A stretch of 64,000 nucleotides of DNA. Source: Haematobia irritans (taxonomy: Eukaryota > Arthropoda > Insecta > Diptera > Muscidae). Within the stretch, counting starts at the first letter, position 1, and every line of letters starts with the position of its first letter. The DNA is taken from NCBI RefSeq assembly GCF_050003625.1, contig NC_134398.1:21862622-21926621 (forward strand), in the 5' to 3' direction. Made by a program: the position numbers and the translations under genes. Positions 12,246 through 23,744 of this stretch are shown here, one piece after another. Under the pieces are notes generated by a model. The model ran no database searches. It had not been told where the DNA came from and was given only the letters and a program-made list of their open reading frames with translations.

Positions 12246-12620
12246 TTAATTTTTTAATTGAATCAATCAAAATCCCATTAATTTTTTAATTAAAATTAAT
12301 AACTATTTTTAATCACTATACTATAATCACTTTCTATAACAAATTTTAATCACTTTTTAATTTAATTTAAAAAAATGTTTGTTTCAAATAATTTTTTAAT
12401 TTAAAATTTAAAAAAAATCTAATTTTTAACTGGTTCTTCCGCAGTTGATTAACAAAAGATAATTTTATCAATTAATTTTTTAATTGAAAATATAAAAATT
12501 TCAATCATTGACTTAATTGACATAATGTTTCTAGTTTGATTAAAAGGTTATTAATTTTTTAATTGAAAATTTTTTTCAACTTCAATCAACTTCTTAATTG
12601 GGAATAATTTGGTGATATTT
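12246..12620. repeat. AT low-complexity (TTTTTAATTGAA) tract
   Basis: Loose repeats of AATTTTTTAATTGAAA in both orientations. No gene seen. Confidence 0.5.
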
Positions 12621-13450
12621 TTTTCTGTGTGTCCACTTTTTTCTGTTTGCTTTGGATTCCCTAAATCTCTGGAAAGTCTAAAATATTTCAAAATTTGATT
12701 GCATATTGGGGGAAAAAAATTAAAACAATAAAATTGAATATATTCGCTAATAGAAATCCATATCTAAACACGCGATTTAAAATAGTCATGCCTCTCTGTT
12801 AACATCCAAGCCAGGCCCAAGAAATTCAAAGTTGATTGATTCATGCTTGGGAGATTGTCCATTTGCTGCTTATGTTATTTGCCGGTTTAGTGTCTGTCCC
12901 TAGCACATGTGAGTGATAGCAGCCCAAGTGCCTAGTTATCGATAATAGGCACTTCATAATACACCCACCAAAATATCAGGAAAGGCGCTTACGACGCAAA
13001 GGTCACTGAGTAAATGGCCAGCGCCAACTGTTATCACCGTTAGTTTGTGTGTGTGTGGTTAACGAATAATATGCGAATACAGAGTGTCGGCCGAATGACA
13101 GCAAACGATAATGTTGTGAGCTCTCATTTACGAAACCGAAAGTCTTAAAGCAACACACACCCGTACACACAAATGCTATACCGTAATGCTAAGGTGTTGC
13201 CACCTGTTGTCTTAAATGTAAAAAAAACAAAATGTATGTGAAAAAGATCTTTGCATGATTTTAGGCAAAACTATTTTATGTGTAATCTTAAAGCTGCTGC
13301 TTAAGACCTTTGAAACGATTAAACCAAGGGAATGTACAATGACTGTGTCTATATGAATGAAGTTGTGAAGTGATTTTTGTTTTGATTTGATATTCTTGAG
13401 AATAACCAACAACAAAAACTATACTATAGTTAAAGTGATGGAATGGATGT
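12621..13450. other. unique stretch without recognised feature
   Basis: Base composition is nearer to average than in the surroundings. It has a short (GT)n run near 13050, but I see no open frame, RNA gene or repeat. Confidence 0.45.
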
Positions 13451-13458
13451 GTGTGGAG

Positions 13459-13988
13459 CAGGGATGGAAAATGCAGTACTATAGTACTTTTTTCAATACT
13501 TTTTCACCCCGGTCAGTACCGTAGTACCCCCGCGAATGATTTAGTACCTTTTGTGTAGACATTTTTGAGTCGATATCAGATTTATGGTACAATAGCTTTG
13601 ACAAAATATTTTAATATTTTGAGAAAGTCTTTATCAACCTTATTTGCAAATAGTCTTTTACAAATATGAACAGACATGTTCATGTGGGAAGAAAATCTCG
13701 ATAAAAATATTATTTCTATAGGAAATTTTTGCAAAATTTTATTTCTATAGAAAAAATTTTGCAACATTTTTTTCTACAGATTTTTTTTTGCAAAATTTTA
13801 TTTCTATAGAAAATTTTTGTAAAATTTTATTTATACAGAAAATTTTGTCAAAATTTTATTTTCTTTAAAATTTAGTCTCTTGACGATAATTTTCCAGTGA
13901 AATTTTTGTTGAAATTTAGTAAAAAGTACCTTTCCGCTCAAAAAATACCTTTTTTGTACTTTCTTAAAAATTGTATTTTCCATCCCTG
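13459..13988. mobile_element. hAT-type MITE carrying satellite
   Basis: Terminal inverted repeats CAGGGATGGAAAAT (13459) and its complement ending CCATCCCTG (13988) are flanked by identical 8-base duplications GTGTGGAG (13451-13458 and 13989-13996). TIRs starting CAG plus an 8-bp TSD are typical of hAT. Internal sequence has repeated AGTACC/GTACTTT motifs near both ends. A 29-bp satellite patch (about 13700-13870) occupies the centre. No transposase. Confidence 0.9.
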
Positions 13989-13996
13989 GTGTGGAG

Positions 13997-14445
13997 GAAT
14001 ACCATTGCCTTCGACCAACGTTGAAGTAGAATGGGAAGCAACTTCACTCACAACAATTGCGTGTACAAATGTCGTGTAAACAATGACACCAAATCATAGA
14101 AAACGAATCACTTAGAGTACTTTAACTAGCGGTTGACGTTTGACTTTGTCTCTTAGTTATGTATTGACAATAAATGTCACAAAAGTGTAAACATTAGACA
14201 AAAAACCATTTGGCCCGACCCATGGAATATTATCATCGATCTCTTGAGCATTGGCGTGAACTTGAAGAGATTTTTTTGTTTCCAAGATGGGTAGCTATGG
14301 ATGTTAATGACTATATGAACAAATAGATTCTTTAAAATATTTGCATATTCTAATGGCAAAGAAGATTAAAAAGACAATTGAAATTTTCAAGAGGAATAAA
14401 AATATGACATATATTGAAATTAAGAAGATAAGTGTTACAATGTTA
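13997..14445. other. unique stretch without recognised feature
   Basis: No gene or repeat recognised between the hAT MITE and the DD41D mariner. Confidence 0.4.
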
Positions 14446-15355
14446 TAAAGGGTGGTTAAAATTTCAAGGACCGATGTTGATTTTGAATAAAACACAAACT
14501 ATTCAGGAAATTATTGTAATTTTATTTTTTTTATGATATATTGGTATTATTCAATTATGTATGGAACAAAATATCGGCCAAATGGGCGTTGCGACCTCGA
14601 TGGCACACCTTCATCCGATGGTCCAAATTTTCGATGACGCTAAGGCATAATGGAGGTTCTATGCCGTTAATGTGCCGAATTATCTCATCCTTTAGCTCTT
14701 GAATTGTTGCTGGCTTACCGACGTACACCTTTTCTTTCAAATAACCCCAAAGAAAAAAGTCCAACGGTGTCAAATCACATGATCTTGGCGGCCAATTGAC
14801 ATCGCCATTACGTGAGATAACATGGCCATTGAATTAGTTGCGCAAAAGAGCCATTGTTTCGTTAGCTGTGTGGCAAGTGGCACCGTCCTGCTGAAACCAT
14901 ATATCTTCCAATTCGGGCCATAAAAAGTTCGTTATCATCTCACGATAGCGAACACCATTCACAGTAACTGCCTGACCGGCCTCATTTTGGAAAAAATACG
15001 GCCCGATGATGCCGCCAGCCCATAAACCGCACCAAACAGTCACTCTTTGTGGGTGCATTAGTTTTTCGACAATCACTCTTGGATTCTCATTCGCCCAAAT
15101 GCGGCAATTCTGTTTATTGACGACTCCACTGAGGTGAAAATGTGCCTCATCACTGAAGATGCTTTTCTCGAAAATTGATCATCCACTGTTGCCATTTCGT
15201 GGAAGCATTTAACACGTTGTTGGATTGTGTATCTCTCCATGGTTCAAATTAAGTAAGTCTGAAATAGAGAAACGTCAAATAAAATTCTGAAAAAAACTTG
15301 GCGTTTAGGTGTGGTTCACATTCAACATCGACCCTTACAATTTAACCACCCTTTA
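14446..15355 (-). mobile_element. DD41D (rosa-type) mariner deletion derivative
   Basis: The ends are near-perfect inverted repeats: TAAAGGGTGGTTAAA at 14446-14460 and TTTAACCACCCTTTA at 15341-15355. Similarity extends inward to about 40 bases (CGATGTTGA on both sides), and each end sits on a TA. It encloses one broken transposase and has lost its DNA-binding region, so it could only move with help from another copy. Confidence 0.88.
14555..15240 (-). pseudogene. mariner DD41D transposase, internally deleted
   Basis: It starts at ATG 15240 (MERYTIQQRVKCFHEMAT). Within a few codons it joins, out of frame, to the catalytic core: IFSDEAHFHLSG (first D), QRVTVWCGLW, FQQDGATCHT (second D), RSCDLTPLDFFLWGYLKEKV (third D). 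There are 41 residues between the second and third D, as in the rosa group. Defects: the helix-turn-helix region between the N-terminus and the core is deleted, there is a frameshift at that junction, and a Gln codon has become TAA between TMALLRN and FNGHVIS. It ends after HLADILFHT. Confidence 0.88.
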
Positions 15356-15530
15356 TTATAAGCTAAAGAAAGACTTCTTTAATGACATTGAATTAAATAA
15401 ATTTAATTATATATTTTATACATAAACAAAATAGGTTTGGTAAGCGGATCCACTTCTACCAAGACTCAATCTATACTAGACTATCTACACTGAAACAAAA
15501 GCATGCCCGGTTCCTAAGATTTTGTCTTTA

Positions 15531-15893
15531 ACAGGTTGGCTGATAAGTCCCCGGTCTAACAAAGAAAAACACTTTTTTTTTTGTCAAAATTCATTTTTAT
15601 TATTCAACACAGATCCCTTCAAGAGCGATACAACGATTATAACGACCTTCCAATTTTTTAATACCATTTTGGTAGTACTCCTTCGGTTTTGCCTCAAAAT
15701 AGGCCTCAGTTTTGGCGATCACCTCTTCATTGCAGCCAAATATTTTCCCTGCGAGCATCCTTTTGAGGTCTGAGAACAAGAAAAAGTCGCTGGGGGCCAG
15801 ATCTGGAGAATACGGTGGGTGGAGAAGCAGTTCGAAGCCCAATTCATGAATTCTTGCCATCGTTCTCAATGACTTGTGGCACGGAACAACACT
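15531..15893 (-). mobile_element. mariner transposon fragment cut by a mini-me element
   Basis: The outer end carries CAGGTTGGCTGATAAGTCCC, a mariner terminal repeat. The minus strand (stop at 15600-15602) codes for the C-terminal part of a mariner transposase: PYSPDLAPSDFFLFSDLK, the third aspartate region, then KKLEGRYNRCIALEG. Translation is open until about 15890, where TTTTATACCCTCCACC of a mini-me-like element begins. The N-terminal half of the transposase is not found beyond it. Confidence 0.85.
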
Positions 15894-16290
15894 TTTTATA
15901 CCCTCCACCATAGGATGGGGGGTATATTAACTTTGTCATTCCGTTTGTAACACATGGAAATATTGCTCTAAGACCCCATAAAGTATATATATTCTGGGTC
16001 GTGGTGAAATTCTGAGTCGATCTGAGCATGTCCGTCCGTCCGTCTGTTGAAATCACGCTAACTTCCGAACGAAACAAGCTATCGACTTGAAACTTGGCAC
16101 AAGTAGTTATTATCGATGTAGGTCGGATGGTATTGAAAATGGGACATATCGGTCCACTTTTACGTATAGCCCCCATATAAAGGGACCCGCAGATTTGGCT
16201 TGTGGAGCCTCTAACAGAAGCATATTTCATCCGATCCGGCTGAAATTTGGTATATGGTGTTGGTATATGGTCTCTAACAACCATGCAAAA
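15894..16290 (+). mobile_element. mini-me/DINE-like element, 3'-truncated
   Basis: Same 5' end, TA tract, core and GTCY tract as the other copies, followed by one partial tandem unit. The copy stops at about 16290, where reverse satellite starts; there is no GC hairpin tail. Confidence 0.75.
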
Positions 16291-16294
16291 ATTG

Positions 16295-16705
16295 GAAATA
16301 ACATTTTAAAAAAAATTTTCTATAGAAATAAAATTTTGAGAAAAATTTCTATAGAAATAAAGTTTTCACAAAGTTTTTCCAAGAAATAAAATTTTGAGAA
16401 ATTTTTCTATAGAAATAAAATTTAGACAAAATTTTCTATAGAAATAAAATTTAAACAACCTATATACATAATAAACAAATAAAATTTGAACAAAATTTTC
16501 TATAGAAATAAAATTTTGCAAAAATTTTCTATAGAAATAAAATTTTGAGAACATTTTCTATATAAATAAAGTTTTGACAAAGTTTTCTATAGAAATATAA
16601 TTTTGACAAAATTTTCCTAGAAATACAATTTTGAGAAAAATTTTTATAGAAATAGGTTTCTGAGAAAATTTTCTACAGAAATATAATTTTCTATAGAATT
16701 AAAAT
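16295..16705 (-). repeat. 29-bp AT satellite array, reverse
   Basis: Units TTTTCTATAGAAATAAAATT in reverse orientation. It contains one copy of the variant CAACCTATATACATAATAAA, which recurs six times in the larger array at 19345-21660, so the two arrays share an origin. Confidence 0.88.
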
Positions 16706-16989
16706 TTTTATACCCTCCACCATAGGATGGGGGTATATTAACTTTGTCATTCCGTTTGTAACACATCGAAATATTGCTCTAAGACCCCACAAAGTATATA
16801 TATTCTGGGTCGTGGTGAAATTCTGAGTCGATCTAAGCATGTCCGTCCGTCCGTCTGTCCGTCTGTCCGGCTGTCCGGCTGTCCGTCCGTCTGTGGAAAT
16901 CACGCTAACTTCCGAACGAAACAAGCTATCGACTTGAAACTTGGCACAAGTAGTTGTTATTGATGTAGGTCGGATGGTATTGAAAATGG

Positions 16990-18070
16990 GCCATATCGGA
17001 CCACGTTTACGTATAGCCCCCATATAAACCGATCCCCAAATTTGGCTTGGGGAGCCTCCCGGAGCAGCAAAATTCATCCGATCCTGTTGAAATTTGGTAC
17101 GTGGTCTTAGTATGCGGTCTCTAACAACCATGCAAAAATTGGTCCATATCGGTCCATAATTATATATAGCCCCCATATAAACCGATCCCCAGATTTGACC
17201 TCCGGAGCCTCTTGGAGGGGCAAAATTCATCCGATCCGATTGAAATTTGGTACCTGATGTTAGTATATGGTCTCTAACAACCATGCAAAAATTGGTCCAT
17301 ATCGGTCCATAATTATATATAGCCCCCATATAAACCGATCCCCAGATTTGACCTCCGGAGACTTTTGGAGGGGCAAAATTCATCCGATCCGGTTGAAATT
17401 TGGTACCTGATGTTAGTATACGGCCTCTAACAACCATGCAAAAATTGGTCCATATCGGTCCATAATTATATATAGCTCCCATATAAACCGATCCCCAGAT
17501 TTGACCACCGGAGCCTCTTGGAGGAGCAAAATTCATCCGATCCGGTTGAAATTTAGTACGTGGTCTTAGTATACGGTTTTTAACAACCATGCAAAAATTG
17601 GTCCATATCGGTCCATAATTATATATAGCCCCCATATAAACCGATCCCCAGATTTGACCTCCGGAGCCTCTTGGAGGGGCAAAATTCATCCGATCCGGTT
17701 GAAATTTGGTACCTGATGTTAGTTTACGGCCTCTAATAACCATGCAAAAATTGGTCCATATCGGTCCATAATTATATATAGCCCCCATATAAACCGATCC
17801 CCAGATTTGTCCTCCGGAGCCTCTTGGAAGAGCAAAATTCATCCGATACGGTTGAAATTTAGTACCTGATGTTAGTTTACGGCCTCTAATAACCATGCAA
17901 AAATTGGTCCATATCGGTCCATAATTATATATAGCCCCCATATAAACCGATCCCCAGATTTGACCTCCGGAGCCTCTTGGAAGAGCAAAATTCATCCGAT
18001 ACGGTTGAAATTTGGTACATTTTGTCAATATATGGCCTCTAACAGCCATGTAAAAATTGGTCCATATCGG
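16990..18070. repeat. 153-bp tandem repeat in mini-me-like element
   Basis: AGCCCCCATATAAACCGATC recurs at 17168, 17321, 17474 (as AGCTCCC) and 17627, exactly 153 bp apart. Because 153 is divisible by three, a long minus-strand frame stays open across the array (to about 450 codons). That frame is a by-product of the period, not a gene. Confidence 0.9.
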
Positions 18071-18120
18071 TCTTTAGTTATATATAGCCGATGACTTATT
18101 ACACAAAAATTGGTCCATAT

Positions 18121-18817
18121 CGCCAAAAATAATCTACCAAAACTTTATTTCCATAGAAAATTTTGTCAAATTTTATTACTATAGAAAGTTTTGTCAAAAT
18201 TTCATTTCTATAGAAAGTTTTGTCAAAAGTTTATTTCTATACAAATGTTTGTCAAAATTTTATTTCCATAGAAAATTTTGTCAAAATTTTATTTCTATAG
18301 AAAATTTTTGTAATCTACCAAAACTTTATTTCCATAGAAAATTTTGTCAAATTTTATTACTATAGAAAGTTTTGTTAAAATTTCATTTCTATAGAAAGTT
18401 TTGTCAAAAGTTTATTTCTATAGAAATGTTTGTCAAAAGTTTATTTCTATAGAAAATTTTGTAAAAAATTTATTTCTGTAGAAAATTTTGTCAACATTTT
18501 ATTTCTATAAAAAATTTTGTCAAAAATTTTATTTCTATACAAAATTTTGTCAACATTTTATTTCTATAGAAATTTTTGTCAAAATTGTATTGCTATAGAA
18601 AATTTTGTCAACATTTTACTTCCATAGAAAATTTTGTCAACATTTTATTTCTATAGAAAATTTTGTCAAGTTTTTATTTCTATAGAAAATTTTGTCAAAT
18701 TTTTATTTCTATAGAAAATTTTGTCAAAATTTTATTTCTATAGAAAATTTTGTCAAGGTTTCATTTCTATAGAAAATTTTGTCAAAATTTTATTTCTATA
18801 GAAAATTTTGTCAAACT
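18121..18817 (+). repeat. 29-bp AT satellite inside mini-me-like element
   Basis: It opens with GCCAAAAATAATCTACCAAA, the same lead-in found after the CACGATTGCCA end at 33731. Regular forward units follow. The lead-in is duplicated about 190 bp downstream (near 18310), showing a segmental duplication within the array. Confidence 0.85.
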
Positions 18818-19344
18818 AGATTATATACGTATTTAATCGGCCTTTTTTTGTTTAATATATACCCCGTATGGGCTAACTTACAATTTAGAAGACAGTGTTA
18901 AAAAGTTTTACGATACCTTGCCATTGGCAAGTGTTATCGCAACCCAAGTAATTCGATTGTGGATGACAGCCTTTAGTAGAAGTTCCTACGCAATCCATGG
19001 TGGAGGGTACATAAGATTCGGCCTGGCCGAACTTACGGCCGTATATACTTGTTATATTTCATGTTAGGCAATTAACGTCCAAATGCATTATATCTAATTT
19101 TACAATTATTAATCGAGATTTTATGGACAGATTTAGATTAAGGAATATGATTAATAGAGTCATTGAAAAGAAAACGCCAGATACAAATCTATAGACGCCT
19201 GGACTGTACATGTTTCGATTCGGGCGAATGAATCTTTCCACAGCCTTTAGTATAGATCTGGCTGGGAGAGATAACTCAATTTTGGGCTATTTATGCTATC
19301 TCCTTATGGAGAAAACATTTGGGAATTTTCCTCTTACAAATTGA

Positions 19345-21660
19345 ATTTTTATAAAATTTTTTATAGGAATAAAATTTTGACAAAATCTTTTATAGAAATA
19401 GTATTTTGAGAAAATTTTCTATAGAAATAAAATTTTGAGAAAATTTTCTATAGAAATAAAATTTAGACAACCTATATAAATAATAAACAAATAAAATTTG
19501 AACAAAATTTTCTATAGAACTAAAATTATGAAAAAATTTTCTATAGAACTAAAATTTTGACAAAATCTTTTATAGAAATAAAATTTTTAGAAAATGCTTT
19601 ATAGCAATACAATTTTGAGAAATTTCTCTAAAGAAATAAAATTTTGAAAAAATTCTCTATAGAAATAAAATTTTGAGAAAATTTTCTATAGAAATAAAAT
19701 TTAGACAACCTATATAAATAATAAACAAATAAAATTTGAACAAAATTTTCTATATTTAGAACTAAAATTGAGAAAATTTGCTATAGAACTAAAATTTTGG
19801 CAAAATCGTTTATAGAAATAAAATTTTTTTGAGAAAATTTTCTATAGAAATAAAATTTTGAGAAAATTTTCTATAGAAATAAAATTTTGAGAAAATTTTC
19901 TATAGAAATACAATTTTGAGAAAATTTTCTATAGAAATAAAATTTTGAAAAAACTATCTATAGATATAAAATTTTGAGAAAATTTTCTACAAAATAAAAT
20001 TTTGAGACAATTTTCTATAGAAATAAAATTTTAAGAAAATTTTCTATAGAAATACAATTTTGAAAAAATTATCTATAGATATACAATTGTGCAAAACTTT
20101 TCTGTAGAAATAAAATTTAGACAACCTATATAAATAATAAACAAATAAAATTTGAACAAAATTTTCTATAGAACTAAAATTTTGAGAAAATTTTCTATAG
20201 AACTAAAATTTTGACAAAATCTTTTATAGAAATAAAATTTTTAGAACATTTTCTATAGCAATACAATTTTGAGAAATTTTTCTATAGAAATAAAATTTTG
20301 AAAAAATTTTCTATAGAAATAAAATTTTGAAAAAATTATCTATAGATATAAAATTTTGAGAAAATTTTCTACATAAATAAAATTTTGAGAAAATTTTCTA
20401 CATAAATAAAATTTTGAGACAATTTTCTATAGAAATAAAATTTTGAGACAATTTTCTATAGAAATAAAATTTAGACAACCTATATAAATAATAAACAAAT
20501 AAAATTTGAACAAAATTTTCTATAGAACTAAAATTTTGAGAAAATTTTCTATAGAACCAAAATTTTGACAAAATCGTTTATAGAAATAAAATTTTTAGAA
20601 AATGCTTTATAGCAATACAATTTTGAGAAATTTCTCTAAAGAAATAAAATTTTGAAAAAATTTTCTATAGAAATAAAATTTAGACAACCTATATAAATAA
20701 TAAACAAATAAAATTTGAACAAAATTTTCTATAGAACTAAAATTTTGAGAAAATTTTCTATAGAACTAAAATTTTGATAAAATCTTTTATAGAAATAAAA
20801 TTTTTAGAAAATTTTCTATAGCAATACAATTTTGAGAAATTTTTCTATAGAAATAAAATTTTGAGAAAATTTTCTATAGAAATAAAGTTTTGAGAAAATT
20901 TTCTACAGAAATACAATTTTGAAAAAAATTATCTATAGATATAAAATTTTGCAAAAATTTTCTATAGAAATAAAATTTAGACAACCTATATAAATAATAA
21001 ACAAATAAAATTTGAACAAAATTTTCTATAAACTAAAATTTTGAGAAAATTTTCTATAGAACTAAAATTTTGACAAAATCTTTTATAGAAATAGAATTTT
21101 TAGAACATTTTCTATAGCAATACAATTTTGAGAAATTTTTCTATAGAAATAAAATTTTGAGAAAATTTTCTATAGAAATAAAATTTTGAAAAAAATATCT
21201 ATAGATATAAAATTTTGAGAAAATTTTCTACATAAATAAAATTTTGAGAAAATTTTCTACATAAATAAAATTTTAAGAAAATTTTCTATAGAAATACAAT
21301 TTTGAAACAATTATCTATAGATATAAAATTTTGCAAAATTTTTCTATAGAAATAAAATTTTGACAAACTTTTCTATAGAATTGAAATTTTGACAAAGTTT
21401 TCTCTAGAAATAAAATTTTGAAAATTTTTTTTTATGCATTGTTGTCGTTTTTTTATTTCAGCTTAAAACCATACATTGACTAAACTACAAGAGTAGATTT
21501 TTTTTATAGAAATAAGTTTTTGGGAAAATTTTCTAAAGAAATAAAATTTTGACAAAATTTTCTATAGAAATAAAATTTGGACAAAATTTTCTATAGGAAT
21601 AAAATTTTGGCAAAATTTTTTAATGAAATAAATTTTTAACAAAACTGTCTTTGGAACTAA
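19345..21660 (-). repeat. 29-bp AT satellite with higher-order structure
   Basis: Reverse-oriented units. Six times (near 19466, 19704, 20119, 20474, 20683 and 20979) the run is broken by the variant GACAACCTATATAAATAATA plus AACAAATAAAATTTGAAC. Spacing varies from about 210 to 415 bp, so higher-order units of different length have been amplified. No gene. Confidence 0.88.
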
Positions 21661-23339
21661 AATCTTGACAAGGGTCAGACAAGTTCCCTCCATTATAGCG
21701 ACTTAGTAAATTCAACAGAGTTGCACCTGTAATAAGCTATTTTGCTTTAACAACAAATAGTTATAAACGAATTTGTTTTATTTGTTCCTTCGTTATATGC
21801 AGTAGTGGTTATGGTTATTCTAAAAGTAATTCACTCTTATGTCATATTTATAATTCATTTATCCATGACTTTCGAATTTGATGAACAAGAACCGTCTCAC
21901 TTATGATATTTACCCATATGGATGGCGATTGGGGGGATTTATCTTATGCCACAATACGCGGCACATTACGGCTCGCTAATGCAGTACCTCATTATTAGCA
22001 ACCAAGCGGCACCACTACTTACATTGCTCATTACACTCTGAAGTTGAGAGGAAAACAGCCATAAATTATGCCTTGTTTTACCCTGGCGGTATGATCAACA
22101 TAGCAGAAATGTTTCTTTCAATCTCGTTGTGTCAAATGATCCCTGTAATAATTTTCCATATTTTATAGCTAACGTAGAAGCGTCAAAAACTCACATTTCA
22201 TCACATTGGTCACAAAGACAACTCAATTTTGTAATGGCACAACGCATGTGCCAGCATAGGAAAAAAGTGTGAGTTCAATGCAAATCTACATGGAGATCTA
22301 TAAAGAAAAGCAAGCACTCACTCATGCCTCTGCCATATAGGCTACATCCTAAGACCATAGGCCAACATCTGGATGTAGTAATTCCATGAACTGAGAGAGA
22401 TGTATAAAAATATTTAAGCGCCTCGTTCATGAAGATCATCATCATCATCATAATCAGATGCTAGCTTCAGAATGGTGCACTCTGGTGTGATGATGAGATG
22501 TCGCCGCCATCAGAAATGTTTCAATTTTTCCTAGCACGGAACATTACCCCCACTATGTTGAAAGATCTTTGTTATGGCTAACAGATCGATTGTAATGATG
22601 TGTAACGCCTAGTTGAGCATCCATGAATTATCGGAATCTGTATCTCTTGGGGTTTTGTTTTTTTGGTCTAGGCTCATAATGAGATGGCATTTTTTTCTAT
22701 TAGAATTTGAGGCTAATGACAAACAATGCTATTAGGGTCTTAACGAGAAACGGATATTTGAAGATGAATGGTTTGGAAAAAAACATTGAAATTGACGATT
22801 GTGTAAAATTTTTATATGTGATAATATTATTAAAAAATATTTTGTTTCTAATGAAATGTATTTATTTTTTTTTTAAATTCTAAATCACATTTTTAATTTA
22901 ATTTCAATTAAATGTAACCTAATATGAGTTCAAATAAATTGGAATCAAATTAAGTTAATTTATTTTTTTTATTTTATTTTATATTATTTTATTTTATTTT
23001 ATATAATTTTAGTTTAGTTTATTTTCTTTTATTTTATTTTGTTTTATTTTATTTGATTTGATTTGATTTGATTTGATTTGATTTGATTTTATTTTATTTT
23101 ATTTTATTTAACTTCATGGAAATATTTATGTTTTAGTTACAATTTTTACAAAATTAATCTATATTTTCACTTTTTTGAGTGTTTTCTCTTTATTCTTAAT
23201 TTCCACGATGCTTTATAAGAAATACAAAAAAAAACGACAATTATTATCCCAAAGCCAATTTTCACATTGGGGAAATTTTAGATTTATATAAATTTTAACG
23301 TTTGAATTCATTTGTTTTCTTTACTTTTCTTTATTTCAG
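21661..23339. other. unique sequence, probable gene flank or intron
   Basis: Non-repetitive sequence with no convincing open frame. It holds an (ATC)n run at about 22435-22452 and a pentanucleotide microsatellite (listed separately). It leads to a good splice acceptor at 23339. Confidence 0.45.
22966..23110 (+). repeat. (ATTTT)n/(GATTT)n microsatellite
   Basis: Pure to slightly imperfect ATTTT repeats enclose six to seven GATTT units near 23050-23090. This looks like a point mutation in one unit that was then amplified. Confidence 0.9.
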
Positions 23340-23409
23340 CATATTCCTAATTATTCTAGCATTTTCTGGCTTAACATGGTCGGACAGAAGTACAGCAGAA
23401 AAAATCAGA
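23340..23409 (+). CDS. candidate exon: end of signal peptide of the TSP1 gene
   Basis: A 70-base stretch lies between a pyrimidine-rich acceptor (ttctttatttcag) and a consensus donor (aga|GTAAGT). One base completes an upstream codon and 23 codons follow without a stop: IFLIILAFSGLTWSDRSTAE then KIR. The hydrophobic run followed by small and polar residues looks like the end of a signal peptide. It ends in phase 0, the phase in which the TSP1 exon at 36545 begins, so the two can be joined without a frame change across a 13.1-kb intron. The first exon, with the start codon, is not located. The splice signals are seen; the joining is inferred; a chance open stretch of this length is possible. 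Confidence 0.4.
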
Positions 23410-23744
23410 GTAAGTTTTTAGTAAATACGTAGTAAAAACCTACACACAAAATAGTATGTTTTTGTTCCAATCCCGAAAATATTCAATATAATTTATACTC
23501 TCCACCATACACACAAAAAAAAAAAAATTTACCTAATTTCAAGACATGCAATTTTCACATTATTGGCGACAAAATAACGAAAAATAAAGAAATTTTAATT
23601 AGAAGACAGTTCACAATCTTTGCTTTAAAAATTGTTTAGAACACGAAACTTTGAAATTTGCGTCTCTTCCATAAAGTCATAAGTCTTTGAAGTATCACAA
23701 TTTTTCCATAAAATAAATAAAGAAAACCATTTTTGATTTAAGTA

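Larger units (their letters stand above)
16706..19053 (+). mobile_element. mini-me/DINE-like element with tandem core and satellite insert
   Basis: The 5' end (TTTTATACCCTCCACCATAG), TA tract, core and an extended GTCY tract (16840-16890) are followed by seven ordered tandem units of 153 bp. The element is then interrupted by 29-bp satellite at 18121-18817 plus a short unique piece. It finishes with GGTGGAGGGTACATAAG, TTCGGCCTGGCCGAA and GTATATACTTGTT. It is the longest and best preserved copy here. Confidence 0.75.

Noticed and set aside
11549..12249. Possible host gene with a CCHC knuckle
   Set aside because: The words match the jockey ORF2 C-terminus and the piece is bounded by a target duplication and a CAA tail; it is a retrotransposon.
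16691..18049. Long minus-strand open frame (about 450 codons) with repeated VYMGAIYNYGPIW
   Set aside because: It is the translation of a 153-bp tandem repeat of a mini-me-like element; the period is a multiple of three, so stops are avoided in step. No start context, domain or codon bias.
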